In this document: piece by piece, positions 1 to 8,344 of the stretch | Numbering within the stretch: the first letter of the stretch is position 1 | Layout: each line of letters opens with the position of its first letter | Origin: Euperipatoides rowelli | Lineage: Eukaryota > Onychophora > Udeonychophora > Euonychophora > Peripatopsidae | NCBI GenBank assembly: GCA_003024985.2 | Contig: PXIH01S0005908.1 | DNA: 12,800 nucleotides | Direction: 5' to 3' (one strand) | Notes under the pieces: model-generated | Database searches by the model: none | Seen by the model: only the letters and a program-made list of their open reading frames with translations | Told to the model about the DNA's origin: nothing | Translations under genes and position numbers: made by a program

Positions 1-318
1 ATAGTTTTGCACGAAATGTTTATATACATTTAAAAGTAGGATAACTAAGGATCACTTTCATGTATAAACATTTATCTTAACTTTAACTATTTTGCGACAC
101 ATATGAATCTTGCTTAAGTGCGTGGCATTCCCATCACTTCCCCTATATTTTTATAAATTTGAATACCATTGTAACAGTAATAATACAGTATATTTTTAAT
201 TTGATACCACTGTATATGGATTATATAAATATTTGCCAGATTATATTAATGCACCACTTTTTTTTTTCATCGCCGCAATCCAATGCAACAAATACATTTT
301 TGTTAGATTTTTATTTAG
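1..318. other. AT-rich non-coding DNA, probably intron
   Basis: No convincing coding or structured element is visible. If the exon called at 319 is real, this is the 3' part of the preceding intron; it ends in two T-rich tracts, each closed by an AG (around 305 and at 317-318), which is what an animal splice acceptor looks like. Confidence 0.4.
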
Positions 319-423
319 CTGCTAAGATTTGAGAAGTTTTCGCCAAATTTGGCAAATGACAATCAGGTTAAACGACACTATATTAGGGCATTGGGCTACT
401 TCATTTCAAGAGTTACTGCTTAA
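319..423 (+). CDS. possible last coding exon, unrecognised protein (partial)
   Basis: A T-rich tract ends in AG at 317-318, and that AG is part of an in-frame TAG, so the frame opens exactly at the predicted exon start. Thirty-four codons follow (CTG CTA AGA TTT GAG AAG ... ) to TAA at 421-423. The peptide has mixed, ordinary composition: it begins LLRFEKFSPNLAND and has an amphipathic helix-like end (KRHYIRALGYFISRV). This is unlike the F/I/K/N-rich peptides that random AT-rich DNA gives. AATAAA signals follow at 425-430 and 538-543. The rest of the gene would lie to the left of the window. A competing frame (TTG at 329) gives a longer but low-complexity peptide full of phenylalanine. I do not recognise the family. 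Seen: splice-like signal and open frame. Inferred: that it is transcribed and translated. Confidence 0.3.
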   Translation: MLRFEKFSPNLANDNQVKRHYIRALGYFISRVTA

Positions 424-537
424 AAATAAATATACAGTAAGATACTTTTTTTTCTTTTTGATTATATGGAATGACTATTTTTTTCCCCCTATTTTTCTGT
501 TTACCTACTTGGAATCTAGAAATAGAATAACATTTTC

Positions 538-543
538 AATAAA
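538..543 (+). other. candidate poly(A) signal AATAAA
   Basis: AATAAA in the context CAATAAAGCTC, about 115 bases after the stop at 421-423 and followed by AT-rich sequence. It would give the upstream candidate exon a short 3' untranslated region. Another AATAAA lies at 425-430. The hexamer is common by chance in DNA this AT-rich, so weight is low. Confidence 0.25.
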
Positions 544-559
544 GCTCTCTTCAATAATA

Positions 560-2040
560 AAAATAAAATTTTAAAATAAAACAATGGAATTGTTTCAAGA
601 CAAAGTATAAAGTGATACACATTTATTTTAAAAACAATAATTAGCAGCAAATTCAATAAAAGTAATTTAAATAATGGTTTTTAAATAATAGTTTCTTTTG
701 TTTACATTTCACTTAACATAAACATTTATTAATCAATGCCACGCAAATTGGAATGTTCTTATGATTTAATTTCAAAGATCACTAAAAAAGAATTCTAGTT
801 GGTTAAAAAAAAAATTAAATTAATGCATAGGTCAAAGGTTATATTTCACAATTTTAAAAGCATTGTGTTTGAGAATATTTTGCTAACTGTGTTATAAATA
901 AGTTAAAACCTTTAGCATTCAAATATAACAAAACCTAAACGGGTGTAAGCTATACACATACCAGGAGTGTTCATTTCAATAAGTTCAGAATAACTGTAGC
1001 AATGATAGGTTATAAATATTATCGAGAAAAAAAAACACCTCAACGTCGATCTAAATCTTTGTAAGAGAAGAATTAATATTTCGTTAGTAATTCCTAATGG
1101 TTATTTTTTTTACTGATGGACCGAATATAAGGTATGACCTCCAATAAAGACATGAGTTAACTTAATAAATTATAATTACAATAAGCGGCTAATCTGTTAA
1201 TCTGTGTAAAACTTAATTTAAACTAATTAAACAATAAACAAATATGCTTAGGTCCTATAGAAGTACCGTAATAGATTGGTAGTAAACAAGATCTATCAGT
1301 GTCTAAAAGAAAGTTAGAAAAATAATGACTTGCATTTATGATACTTTATTAATAATCATAATTGCATGTTACATGGTAAATTAAAATTGACCCAATTTTA
1401 ATTAATTTGACAGTATTTCTTCAAGTCCATTTCTTTTTATTGTTTTTGTATGATTCATCGTTTAATGTAGCCTATATCAAACAAAACACATAAAACTATA
1501 CATTTTAACAAATAATTCTATATTGTTTAATATTATAAAAGGATAGTGTTATTTATTTATTTTTAAACAAAGGTTAAGTTAGAATAATAATAAAAAAAAA
1601 GATAAGCGAATAGCCTATTGTCTGTCTGTCTTTGAATTCTGCATTTGTTAAAGCTGCAAATTATAATAATTGGCCTTAATATGAATAGCTGCACCTTCAT
1701 CAGTTTATATGGTTTAATATTGAGGCATAATTTGAGTAGTACAAAGCCCAACTAATATATTGTAGCATCCAGGTATATTTCATAGCACCGAAGGCTACTC
1801 ATACAAAAAACATATTGTGTTTTGAATTGCACCAATGGGGTCTGAAACTTTGATATTTTTATTACTTTAACTTGTTTTGTAAATATTGTATTGCTTTGTG
1901 GGTTTTTTACAACCAAATGTTCGTTTCGTCTAAGGAAGGAGCGGAAGTAGTGATGGCTATGATTTGATTAAATTTTTATCTGTTTTAATATTAAAAGAAC
2001 CTTTGTTATTTTTAAACTTTTTTCATAACGTCTAAAAATT
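560..2040. other. AT-rich non-coding stretch
   Basis: About 1.5 kb with only short A/T runs, a small TCTG microsatellite-like run near 1619-1631 and short chance frames on both strands. A 62-codon minus-strand frame at 1563-1751 has no splice or composition support. A 16-codon plus-strand frame beginning MFVSSKEGAEVV near 1919 is isolated. I see no gene or repeat that I can defend. Confidence 0.5.
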
Positions 2041-2044
2041 TCAG

Positions 2045-2282
2045 TCAACAACATCCAGTATTTTTCACCCAAGTTCCCTTCCTCCAGCAATAAATTTCTG
2101 TATGTGAAAAACAATAATTCACTCCAGTATCTCTACATTCCAGGTGCAACATAGTGAAAAACAAAAATTTACAAAATCCAGATCTGATTGGGGGCCACTT
2201 GGAACTCCAGACCCTTGTACGCAAAAGCAATCTCAGATTTAATTTACTCAATGAGACATCAGCTTCACCTTGTGGATGCTGA
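2045..2282 (+). pseudogene. protein-like stretch in two frames, possible broken or mis-read exon
   Basis: A T-rich tract ending AAATTTCAG closes at 2044. From 2047 an open frame runs 35 codons to TAG at 2152-2154 (starts NNIQYFSPKFPSSSNKFLYV). A second frame, open from 2118 to TGA at 2280-2282, carries on in the same style: CNIVKNKNLQNPDLIGGHLE, then LQTLVRKSNLRFNLLNE, ending SASPCGC. The change-over falls at CAGGTGCAAC (2141-2150), so a one-base change would join them. That spot is also a potential AG acceptor and a CAG|GTGCAA donor, so two neighbouring exons rather than a frameshift is possible. Composition here is clearly less AT-rich than the surroundings. I do not recognise the protein. 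A 68-codon minus-strand frame over the same bases looks like its shadow. Confidence 0.28.
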
Positions 2283-2289
2283 TAGCAGT

Positions 2290-2732
2290 ACCAATTTTAG
2301 GTGTAGGAGCTAAAGGGTTTAATTTACTAATTTAATTTTTAAATAACTTTCTATTTTTTTGTGGGACTTTTTTTTTTTAATGAAGTGCAATTACTTTTTC
2401 AGTGATTTTCTTTGAAAAAAAAATGATAAAAAAAATTCATTTCATGTGACCTTTAATTTTTTTAATATGCTGGTCCATGTTGGAAAAGTTTTGGATACAC
2501 TGGAGTTTTTGATGTAAAACAAAGTTTATATTTAACTTCATTTTACTAATAACAAAACAGTTTATAGGCAGGCCATGGTAAACTTTCTTCATCCTTGATT
2601 CATTCTGTTTCCTATGTTTTGAAATTTTATGGTATCAATTTGCATATATCACAGTATCAATAATGTCGATTGAGATCTACCGGTCGATTGCATAATGTTT
2701 TTGATAGACTGCTAATAATATATGGTACACTA
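2290..2732. other. AT-rich non-coding stretch
   Basis: T- and A-runs (for example around 2370 and 2418) and no credible open frame or repeat. Nothing further is supported. Confidence 0.4.
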
Positions 2733-2880
2733 GCGAAAAGCCCATTACAATTTGAAATACAATGGGCCATAGTTATCTTCCCCTCCACCCTCCTATCCCA
2801 TACCCTTCTCTAATAATCTCCCTCTTCTAACCCCTTATTCTCCCTACCTCCTCTGCCCATTTACTGAATCAAAAACAAAA
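2733..2880 (+). repeat. pyrimidine-rich interspersed repeat, copy 1
   Basis: It shares an ordered set of blocks with 4011-4190: TTGAAATACAA (2752-2762), GTTATC followed by a C/T-rich tract containing ACCCTCCTA and CCATACC, and CTGCCCATTTA (2853-2863). The copies differ by many substitutions and small indels, so they are old members of one family. There is no coding capacity. This strand is strikingly purine-poor across about 2775-2860. The type of element is unknown; no clear terminal repeats or target duplication were found. Confidence 0.6.
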
Positions 2881-2952
2881 AATTACCCTGGTCTGAAAAA
2901 CCCTTTTGGTAAAACTGCAGGATTAACCCTCACCTCATTTGATCTATACCAA

Positions 2953-3036
2953 ATGATATGAGACTATGTTTGCAAAGTATAGACCTCTTAGCCATTACTA
3001 AGAGGCCCATAGGCTATAAATATAGACTCATATCAT
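2953..3036. repeat. imperfect foldback (two nested stems)
   Basis: The outer arms ATGATATGAG (2953-2962) and CTCATATCAT (3027-3036) are perfect reverse complements, and four more pairs follow after one mismatch. Inside, CCTCTTAG (2984-2991) and CTAAGAGG (2998-3005) form an eight-pair stem with a six-base loop. The stretch between the stems pairs poorly. It could be a short remnant of a foldback transposon or a cruciform-prone site; no transcript evidence is visible. Confidence 0.5.
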
Positions 3037-3039
3037 CCG

Positions 3040-3457
3040 TCAAATAACCTATCGGCTTAGGTTACATGACCAAATGCATACAATACCTGCTGACAAACAA
3101 ATAGTTCATCTGGACAAGTGGTAAATTATTTCCTTTTTATTATAAGTATGTGATGCCAATACATGATTTTAAATAGAGAATTATGTATATAAAATTAGAG
3201 AAGGTGAAAACTAACATAAATATAGCCTAATATACACAGAATATACAAGTTAGAATTAGTATAATTATATAGAAAATAATAGTATAAACTTAATTTTAAA
3301 AACAAGGAAACATTTCTTTCTTTTTGTTTTTTAAATAAATTAACGATATATCACCTGCTTAAATTCAGATGACATCATGGTATGTATGGAAAACCTTTTT
3401 TTTATACAGGGCAACATGATGCTATGATTTCAATATTTACTACAGCACATAAAAAAA
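3040..3457. other. AT-rich non-coding stretch
   Basis: Between the foldback and the strong hairpin lies AT-rich DNA with no open frame, repeat or signal that I can support. Confidence 0.4.
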
Positions 3458-3586
3458 CAATAACCAATTTGAAATTATTAGAGGAATCAGAAGAACCACC
3501 CACAAATCCTCTCTGGGTTTTTGGATAAAGGGAGGATTTGTGGGTGGTTCTTTCCGATTCCTCTATTAATTTCAAATTGGATATCG
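3458..3586 (+). ncRNA. long near-perfect hairpin (candidate hairpin RNA or foldback element)
   Basis: Arm 3464-3514 and arm 3529-3580 are reverse complements over about 51 positions. The only departures are one T-T mismatch, one A-C mismatch, one single-base bulge and one G-T wobble. The loop is 14 bases (3515-3528). Weaker pairing extends outward to 3458/3586. The central part of the stem (AACCACCCACAAATCCTC and its partner) is less AT-rich than its surroundings. Animal pre-miRNA stems are usually shorter (about 33 pairs) and less perfect, so a hairpin-siRNA source or a small foldback transposon is as likely. No target-site duplication is evident. The structure is directly seen; any transcription is inference, and either strand would fold. 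Confidence 0.55.
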
Positions 3587-3589
3587 TAC

Positions 3590-4010
3590 GGTGGCACTAC
3601 AATGCTCATATTCAATTATTGTATTGTATTTACTGCATGTGTGTGATGTTGGAGTTGCATTTAAATGTAAGTTTTAATTTATAGTTTTTAGTTTTAATAA
3701 TTTTGAAAAACATGACCTGAAACCTAACTCAGACTGAGACAACTAGAGCCAACTAGTATATGACAGTTCTATCCTTAAAATAAAACTTGAACTCTGACCA
3801 TAGCTCATACAATGTAATCAACTATTAGTCTATGCCCAACTACTAGTTAGTCTATGCCGGAACGCTATCATAATTCATGAATGGTTAGCCCATTTATATT
3901 TAAAGTGTTGAGAAATTATCAGATTATTCGTATTTTTATATTTTAAAACATCGGTTTTTAAAATGTCTATTAATCTCAAAACGAATAAATCAGGCGAGGG
4001 CTAATTCTGC
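3590..4010. other. AT-rich non-coding stretch
   Basis: It contains a small local near-repeat (ACTATTAGTCTATGCC at about 3821 and ACTAGTTAGTCTATGCC at about 3841). There is no credible open frame or other signal. Confidence 0.4.
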
Positions 4011-4190
4011 AGTTATGCCGCCCTTTTTAAATTGAAATACAACAGTCCCTTGTTATCCCCCTTGCCTTTACCCTCCTACCCTCACCCATCCTCCCCATAC
4101 CTTTTCTTCCCATTTATTCTTTTACCAACTCCTAACCCATCCCCCTAGCTCCCCTGCCCATTTATTCTTTTACAAATGAAAAACATGCTA
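4011..4190 (+). repeat. pyrimidine-rich interspersed repeat, copy 2
   Basis: This is the sister of 2733-2880 in the same orientation: TTGAAATACAA (4032-4042), GTTATCCCC, the C/T-rich tract with ACCCTCCTA and CCATACC, and CTGCCCATTTA (4154-4164). It has a short internal duplication of CCCATTTATTCTTTTAC (about 4110-4126 and 4157-4173), which accounts for some of its extra length over copy 1. Non-coding; element class unknown. Confidence 0.6.
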
Positions 4191-4208
4191 ATTTCAAATA
4201 CCATTTTA

Positions 4209-4271
4209 AATATAAATCTCTTAATGTTTTGTAATTCAAAACCAAAAAAAAATATTTCCTTAATATTATCA
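4209..4271 (+). repeat. diverged local direct repeat, unit 1
   Basis: AATATAAATCTC-TTAATGTTT, then an A-run, then ATATTTCCTTAATATTATCA match 4421-4478 block by block with substitutions and small gaps. The spacing is about 210 bases. The pair lies directly after repeat copy 2 and may be part of a larger decayed element. Confidence 0.5.
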
Positions 4272-4420
4272 ATAAACATTCTTTTTCAAATTAAACCTCC
4301 CATCGTTCACATCTAAGTCCATGTTAAATGCCTACAGTATAAACTACCACATTTAATTCACAATCTTAATAAGATATCGAAAATTTCTAATAAAAAATGA
4401 TATTTTCCAATATGATTGTG

Positions 4421-4478
4421 AATATTAATCTCCTAATGTTTCGATATATTCCAAAAAAATATTTCATTAATATTATCA
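4421..4478 (+). repeat. diverged local direct repeat, unit 2
   Basis: Partner of 4209-4271: AATATTAATCTCCTAATGTTT, then CCAAAAAAATATTTC and TTAATATTATCA. The similarity is clear to the eye but imperfect, which points to an old local duplication. Confidence 0.5.
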
Positions 4479-4765
4479 TTTTTACAACTTACAGTATCAT
4501 AACTTATTGTTTAATATGAAAAAATTCTAAGAGCAAAGCTGACTTTCACACGCATAGACGTCATGCATTAAGATTAATTTTTTTTATCGATTTACAACTT
4601 TAAAGTCGCACATGTGCATTTTTATAAAGGTGAGGCAATCACTAATGAATATATAATAGGATTTGCTTTTAAGTTCCAAATTTCAAAAACCATTGTAAAA
4701 TTATTATTAAAATTATGATTAATAATACAATTAAATATGTTTGTTTTTATACTAATAGAATTAAG

Positions 4766-5106
4766 TTGTTTTTATACGAGAGTCTAAAACACGCTCATAA
4801 TCATATAAGTTTCATTTTGCCGTATTGCGCATGTACAATTAAGATGGCTAGCAGCTTTATGTTTTTGTATTTACAGCCCTAAACTTACCCTAACCCGTAA
4901 CTCCAACTACCAATTAAACCCATTTATCCCCAACCCTATGATAATCTAGAGGTGAAATAATCCTTTTTTTTGATCGATTTCGAGAAGTTTGATCCAATTT
5001 CCGGTCAATTTAAGGGAATGAGGAAAATATATGTGTAGATGTCAAAAACGCGGTAGAAATGTATATAGGCTATATATTAGCATGTTTTAGAGTCTCTTGT
5101 TTTTAT
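4766..5106. mobile_element. candidate MITE-like element with terminal inverted repeats
   Basis: GAGAGTCTAAAACACGC (4778-4794) and, near the other end, the reverse complement of GCATGTTTTAGAGTCTC (5080-5096) match at 15 of 17 positions. Immediately outside, TTGTTTTTAT occurs as a direct repeat at 4766-4775 and 5097-5106 and could be a 10-bp target-site duplication; two extra bases (AC) sit between it and the left inverted repeat. The interior has no coding frame and includes a CCCTAAACTTACCCTAACCCG stretch. A 9-10 bp duplication and GAGA-type ends recall Mutator-like elements, but the ends are short and T-rich, so chance cannot be excluded. Confidence 0.4.
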
Positions 5107-5186
5107 TAGATAGTTGTCTAATAGACATTTATACAACTGTCTGCTCTTCTGCTTTTAATAAATAGTAAATACACTAATTGCATCTA

Positions 5187-5548
5187 GTGGTGATACGTTA
5201 TTAACTTTAAATGCACGATGGGAAAAAATAATACAGCATTTAAAATTAAACATGTGCTGCTCAAATATGTTTTCTTGTGAAATTTACAACTAAGGCCGGC
5301 GCCACACAGGGCATCACGATGATTCGCACTGCCTTCACTAAAATTAGGTGAAAATAAATAGGTGTCACATACAACGTCCGTTACTTCACGGTATTTTTTT
5401 AAATTTGGGGGCAGCACCTGCTTTTTGGATACATAAATGGCTGTACCTTCATTGTTTACAATCGACACAAGATGAAGGTAACATAACTTGCTTGTTTAAC
5501 CCGTTTACTGAGTTTGCGATCATCCCATAAGCCAAATACGAGTTCAGC
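5187..5548 (-). pseudogene. protein-like, frame-broken stretch, unrecognised
   Basis: On the minus strand this region is richer in G and C than its surroundings and reads like protein, but no single frame covers it. From 5548 one frame gives ELVFGLWDDRKLSKRVKQAS and stops at 5458-5456. Another from 5547 gives LNSYLAYGMIANSVNGLNKQ and stops at 5451-5449. A third, open across about 5497-5187, gives NNEGTAIYVSKKQVLPPNLK, KYREVTDVVCDTYLFSPNFS and EGSANHRDALCGAGLSCKF before turning into random-looking sequence near 5265. The first and third could be one coding sequence with a frameshift near 5465. A weak acceptor (GACCAG) sits just upstream at 5548. I recognise no family or catalytic motif. A decayed retrocopy, a frameshifted exon or plain chance are all possible. 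Confidence 0.25.
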
Positions 5549-5549
5549 T

Positions 5550-6160
5550 GGTCAATTCCACAATTTATATATTTGTGTAATTTTGTTGGCTTTATAAACT
5601 TTATAGATTGAAATAAAATAAAACAAAGTAGAACCTTTGGTTAATTAAACCTGATTATCAAATATAATAATTTTACTTAAAAGATTGCCACTGTATCTGA
5701 ATATTTTTTAAAAATCTTGTGCTAAGCACATATTGAGAACAATAAAAAAAATCAGCCACATGCTTTTTTGTATAGTGTAGGCTACTTTACAATTGCTTCA
5801 TTCAAGATTAGAAAGTAAAAAATAATTTAAATATCATAAAATGTCAAGTAAAAGTCTAAACTTATTAAATATACAGTAATTATTCATAATTGGCATTTAT
5901 AAAGTTGTACAATAGCTGATGTAGTGGGTAGGGAATAAAACTCATCTTTATGTCATCAGCTTTAAAAATATACTGTAGGTAGATTTTGTAATAATGTTCT
6001 CCAGTGTTTACTTTTTTATTAAAAGGAGAAAATATACTTTTTAGACAATTCTTAATCCGTTATTTATTTTATTTATAAGTCTAGGCATTTTATTTAAAAA
6101 TAATTACTTTTTTTAAAAAAATAAGAAAGCAAGATGTCAAACAGAAACAGGAAATATAAA
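5550..6160. other. AT-rich non-coding stretch
   Basis: A/T-rich throughout, with many homopolymer runs and no open frame, repeat or RNA-like fold that I can support. Confidence 0.4.
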
Positions 6161-6164
6161 ATGA

Positions 6165-6441
6165 CTAATCCTCGCGTTGCGTTTGGTGCACATCTTTGAA
6201 AACAATGTTCTATAAAAAATGGGTGTGGTTTCACCGTGAGTTGACGATAGATTTTTTAAAGCAAGCTCTATATTTATTTCCTCCAAAAATCACTGTAGGT
6301 CACCACAGGCCAATTGATGTAAAACCACTGTGCTTTCCCGTGTAGCGTAGCTCAATTAAATCACTGTTCTTTAAAAGGTTTTAGCGTCGATGGGAGTGAT
6401 CTCAGTGCACCGTATTGTCCTGTGGAGCGCCATTCTAAAAA
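6165..6441 (+). other. GC-richer island with a possible short first exon (6390-6441)
   Basis: The bases around 6170-6435 contain clustered CpG (CTCGCGTTGCG at about 6170-6181, then GTAGCG, AGCGTCG, GAGCGCC) and look less AT-rich than the flanks. An ATG at 6390 opens 17 codons (MGVISVHRIVLWSAILK) and reaches a weak donor (A|GTATTA at 6442) in phase 1. That is the phase needed to join the exon predicted at 7378, so a first exon or promoter region of the downstream gene is possible. The start context is poor and the donor is weak. No tRNA or snRNA could be folded here by eye. Confidence 0.18.
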
Positions 6442-6444
6442 GTA

Positions 6445-7375
6445 TTAAATTAAAAAAAATTTTATGTTATAAATTAATAATTTTCTTGGCCAAAATAATT
6501 CCCATAATGATAATTAAAAGAAATCTTGTATTACATTTGAGTTAGTTTATAATCCAATTTGTTCTTTTTAAAAAAAGAGAAGTAAATTTCATTTGTTTTC
6601 TTTCTAATGTCTACAAAGATAAATATTCATTTGAAATGTAACAAGTTGCTTGTTTCTAAGGAGTATGGAGTGGCACAAGCATATAGTAAACTAATAGCAT
6701 TTTTTTAAAAATATGTAATTAAGTACTTCATTTACAAAAAATAAAATAACAGTAAAGTATAAAAACAAAAATGAAGAAATTCAAATCTATAATCAAAATT
6801 ACAATATTTGTCCATAATTTATAATTATTTGTTTTATAATTCCCTCTCTTTCCCCTCAACTAGGGGAATCGACCATGAAATGATACCCCTACAAAAATTT
6901 TGTTCACCCCTCCCCCACTCCTTGGTTCCATGGAATTTTTGAAAGAGTAGATTGTGGATGGATTTTCACTGGTAAAAATCAGTTGACACCCCTGGCATAT
7001 ATTAAAGTTTAAAAATTTAAATTAAATGTTAAAAGTATACATTTTAAATGAATATTAAGATTACTTATTGCTGGTTATCAATAAATTAAATTAAATTGTT
7101 TAATTTAAAAAAGATGACTAGACAATCTTGTGCATGTTTCAGTTCATGAAATTAATGGTAAATAGATCAATGACCTGACATCATATATGCAAATTAAGAT
7201 TTATATGAAATAAATTATTTTGATTGCCAGTGTAACGTGATGGTCATTGGATATTAAATTAAAATTGGTAAGGAACACTTTTTAATACATTTTGCAATTC
7301 CAATCGTGTATGAAATGTCATGTCAAGAGAATTATAAAATTTGTATGTTTTTCCCTCATTCTACTCATCTCATAT
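6445..7375. other. AT-rich stretch with one C-rich patch
   Basis: Mostly AT-rich. The patch at about 6841-6935 is C/T-rich (CCCTCTCTTTCCCCTC, then CCCCTCCCCCACTCC) and includes a TTCCATGGAA palindrome (6927-6936). It resembles the style of the pyrimidine-rich repeats but shares no clear ordered blocks with them. The last 30 bases form a good pyrimidine tract leading into the AG at 7376-7377. Confidence 0.35.
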
Positions 7376-7377
7376 AG

Positions 7378-7452
7378 CTTCTTGGCATTGCTTATTTCCA
7401 TCTAATGAAATCAACATGGAGGAACTTCCTGAGAATTTGGAAGAAATCTGTA
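7378..7452 (+). CDS. predicted exon (with likely start codon), unrecognised small protein
   Basis: A strong acceptor (TTCCCTCATTCTACTCATCTC... ending in AG at 7376-7377) and a GTATGT donor at 7453-7458 bound a 75-base exon. The frame is open through the whole exon; ATG at 7416 starts the peptide MEELPENLEEIC and leaves one base (A), phase 1. The next predicted exon at 9177 begins with GT, giving AGT (Ser) and continuing in frame. If the acceptor is used, the open sequence upstream of the ATG reads SWHCLFPSNEIN and translation could start in an earlier exon. Otherwise 7378-7415 is 5' untranslated. The N-terminus is acidic and helix-prone with no signal peptide. I do not recognise the family. 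A minus-strand frame over 7370-7576 is probably a shadow. Confidence 0.35.
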
Positions 7453-7911
7453 GTATGTAACCTGAACAAAGACAGATTTCCATATCTTTTGAAGTGCAGT
7501 TATTGACTGTACTATAGGAAAACAACTGATATTTTAGGTTCAGCTTTAAGAAATATGGAATAATCTCATTCAACAAGCAAGAGATTCATATCATCTGCCA
7601 AATAATGAAATGAATTTGGATTTAATTGGAAATGTTTTCATGCAATATCTCGCACAAAAAAGAGATATATGTGTTTTAAAATCTATGACCAGGCACCAGA
7701 AATTATATGTCCCTTTTGGTAAAGTGTTTGAACTAAATATCTTGAATTTAATATTACTTAACAACTGAGTCTCCTAACTTAGGAAATTAAGATGACGAAA
7801 AAAAAAAAGTCAACTAGTAATTGAGACATCGGATAAATTGGACACACGTTTTTGCATGGTGTAAGCATTTACGATGGCAGTGCAGAGAATGATAGAAGCA
7901 GTTTTGAGATG
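7453..7911 (+). other. predicted intron, 5' part
   Basis: It begins GTATGTAAC, a good donor. The sequence is AT-rich with no repeat match inside the window. It runs into the G/C-run repeat at 7912. Confidence 0.3.
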
Positions 7912-8340
7912 TCCCTGGACAGCCCCCCCCCCACAAAAGGGGGAGGGCTTGCATGAGCTGTAGTCACAGGGCCCATGGTCAGGGGCTCCCACACATGAAT
8001 ACCTACCATAAAAACTACATAGTTATGACTAGGGTCGATGTGGGAGGGGGGAGGGACCTATAGGCCTGGACAAGGGACCCCATAGGCTTGTAAAGGTAAA
8101 CAATGGACTCATGGACCATACAACCAAAAAAAAAGCTTAAATTAGACAAGAAGTCGACAAAAATGTCCATGCACCACCCCCCCCAAAAAAAAAAAAAAAA
8201 AAAAAAAACTTATCAAATATTAACCAACAGCAGTCCCAGTAACAAAAAAGGTTATATATAAAAGGCCCTTTCTGGATTTCCAGTCCCAGGGTCCTGATTT
8301 GGATCTGGGGTGGGAGGGGGCCTATCCCTGTATGATTTAT
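7912..8340 (+). repeat. G/C-run-rich interspersed repeat, copy 1
   Basis: Colinear with 11418-11817. Shared blocks in order are GCTGTAGT (about 7956), an identical 18-mer AAACTACATAGTTATGAC (8012-8029), GACAAGGG followed by CCCATAGGC, modules ending in AAGCTTA or CTTATCAAAT, and a tail with GGATTTCC-GTCCCAGGG and TATGATTT. It holds runs of C10 (7923-7932) and C8 directly followed by A24 (8177-8208). Two internal modules share the pattern GT-AACAA-N-CCAT-(C-run)-A-run-(G)CTTA. Non-coding: the minus-strand frames over it are low-complexity. The element class is unknown; copy-to-copy divergence indicates age. Confidence 0.65.
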
Positions 8341-8344
8341 CGAT

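Noticed and set aside
329-574. 81-codon plus-strand frame from TTG
   Set aside because: Most of it is phenylalanine/isoleucine-rich translation of A/T runs with no ATG; the other frame from 319 has a better acceptor and better composition.
1563-1751. 62-codon minus-strand frame
   Set aside because: Low-complexity leucine/isoleucine-rich sequence in AT-rich DNA, with no splice sites or neighbours to support it.
1919-1969. 16-codon micro-ORF (MFVSSKEGAEVV...)
   Set aside because: Protein-like but isolated, very short, with no poly(A) signal, splice site or related copy to support it.
4875-4940. Telomere-like CCCTAACCC motifs
   Set aside because: Only irregular CCCTAA-like units interspersed with other bases; too short and degenerate for an interstitial telomere array.
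6340-6415. tRNA-like GTAGCGTAGCTCAATT stretch
   Set aside because: It resembles a D-arm by eye, but no acceptor stem, anticodon stem or T-loop (GTTCRAN) can be placed around it.
7810-7992. 60-codon minus-strand frame with a cysteine/glycine-rich patch
   Set aside because: It overlaps the start of the G/C-run repeat, including the C10 run; not conserved in the sister copy.
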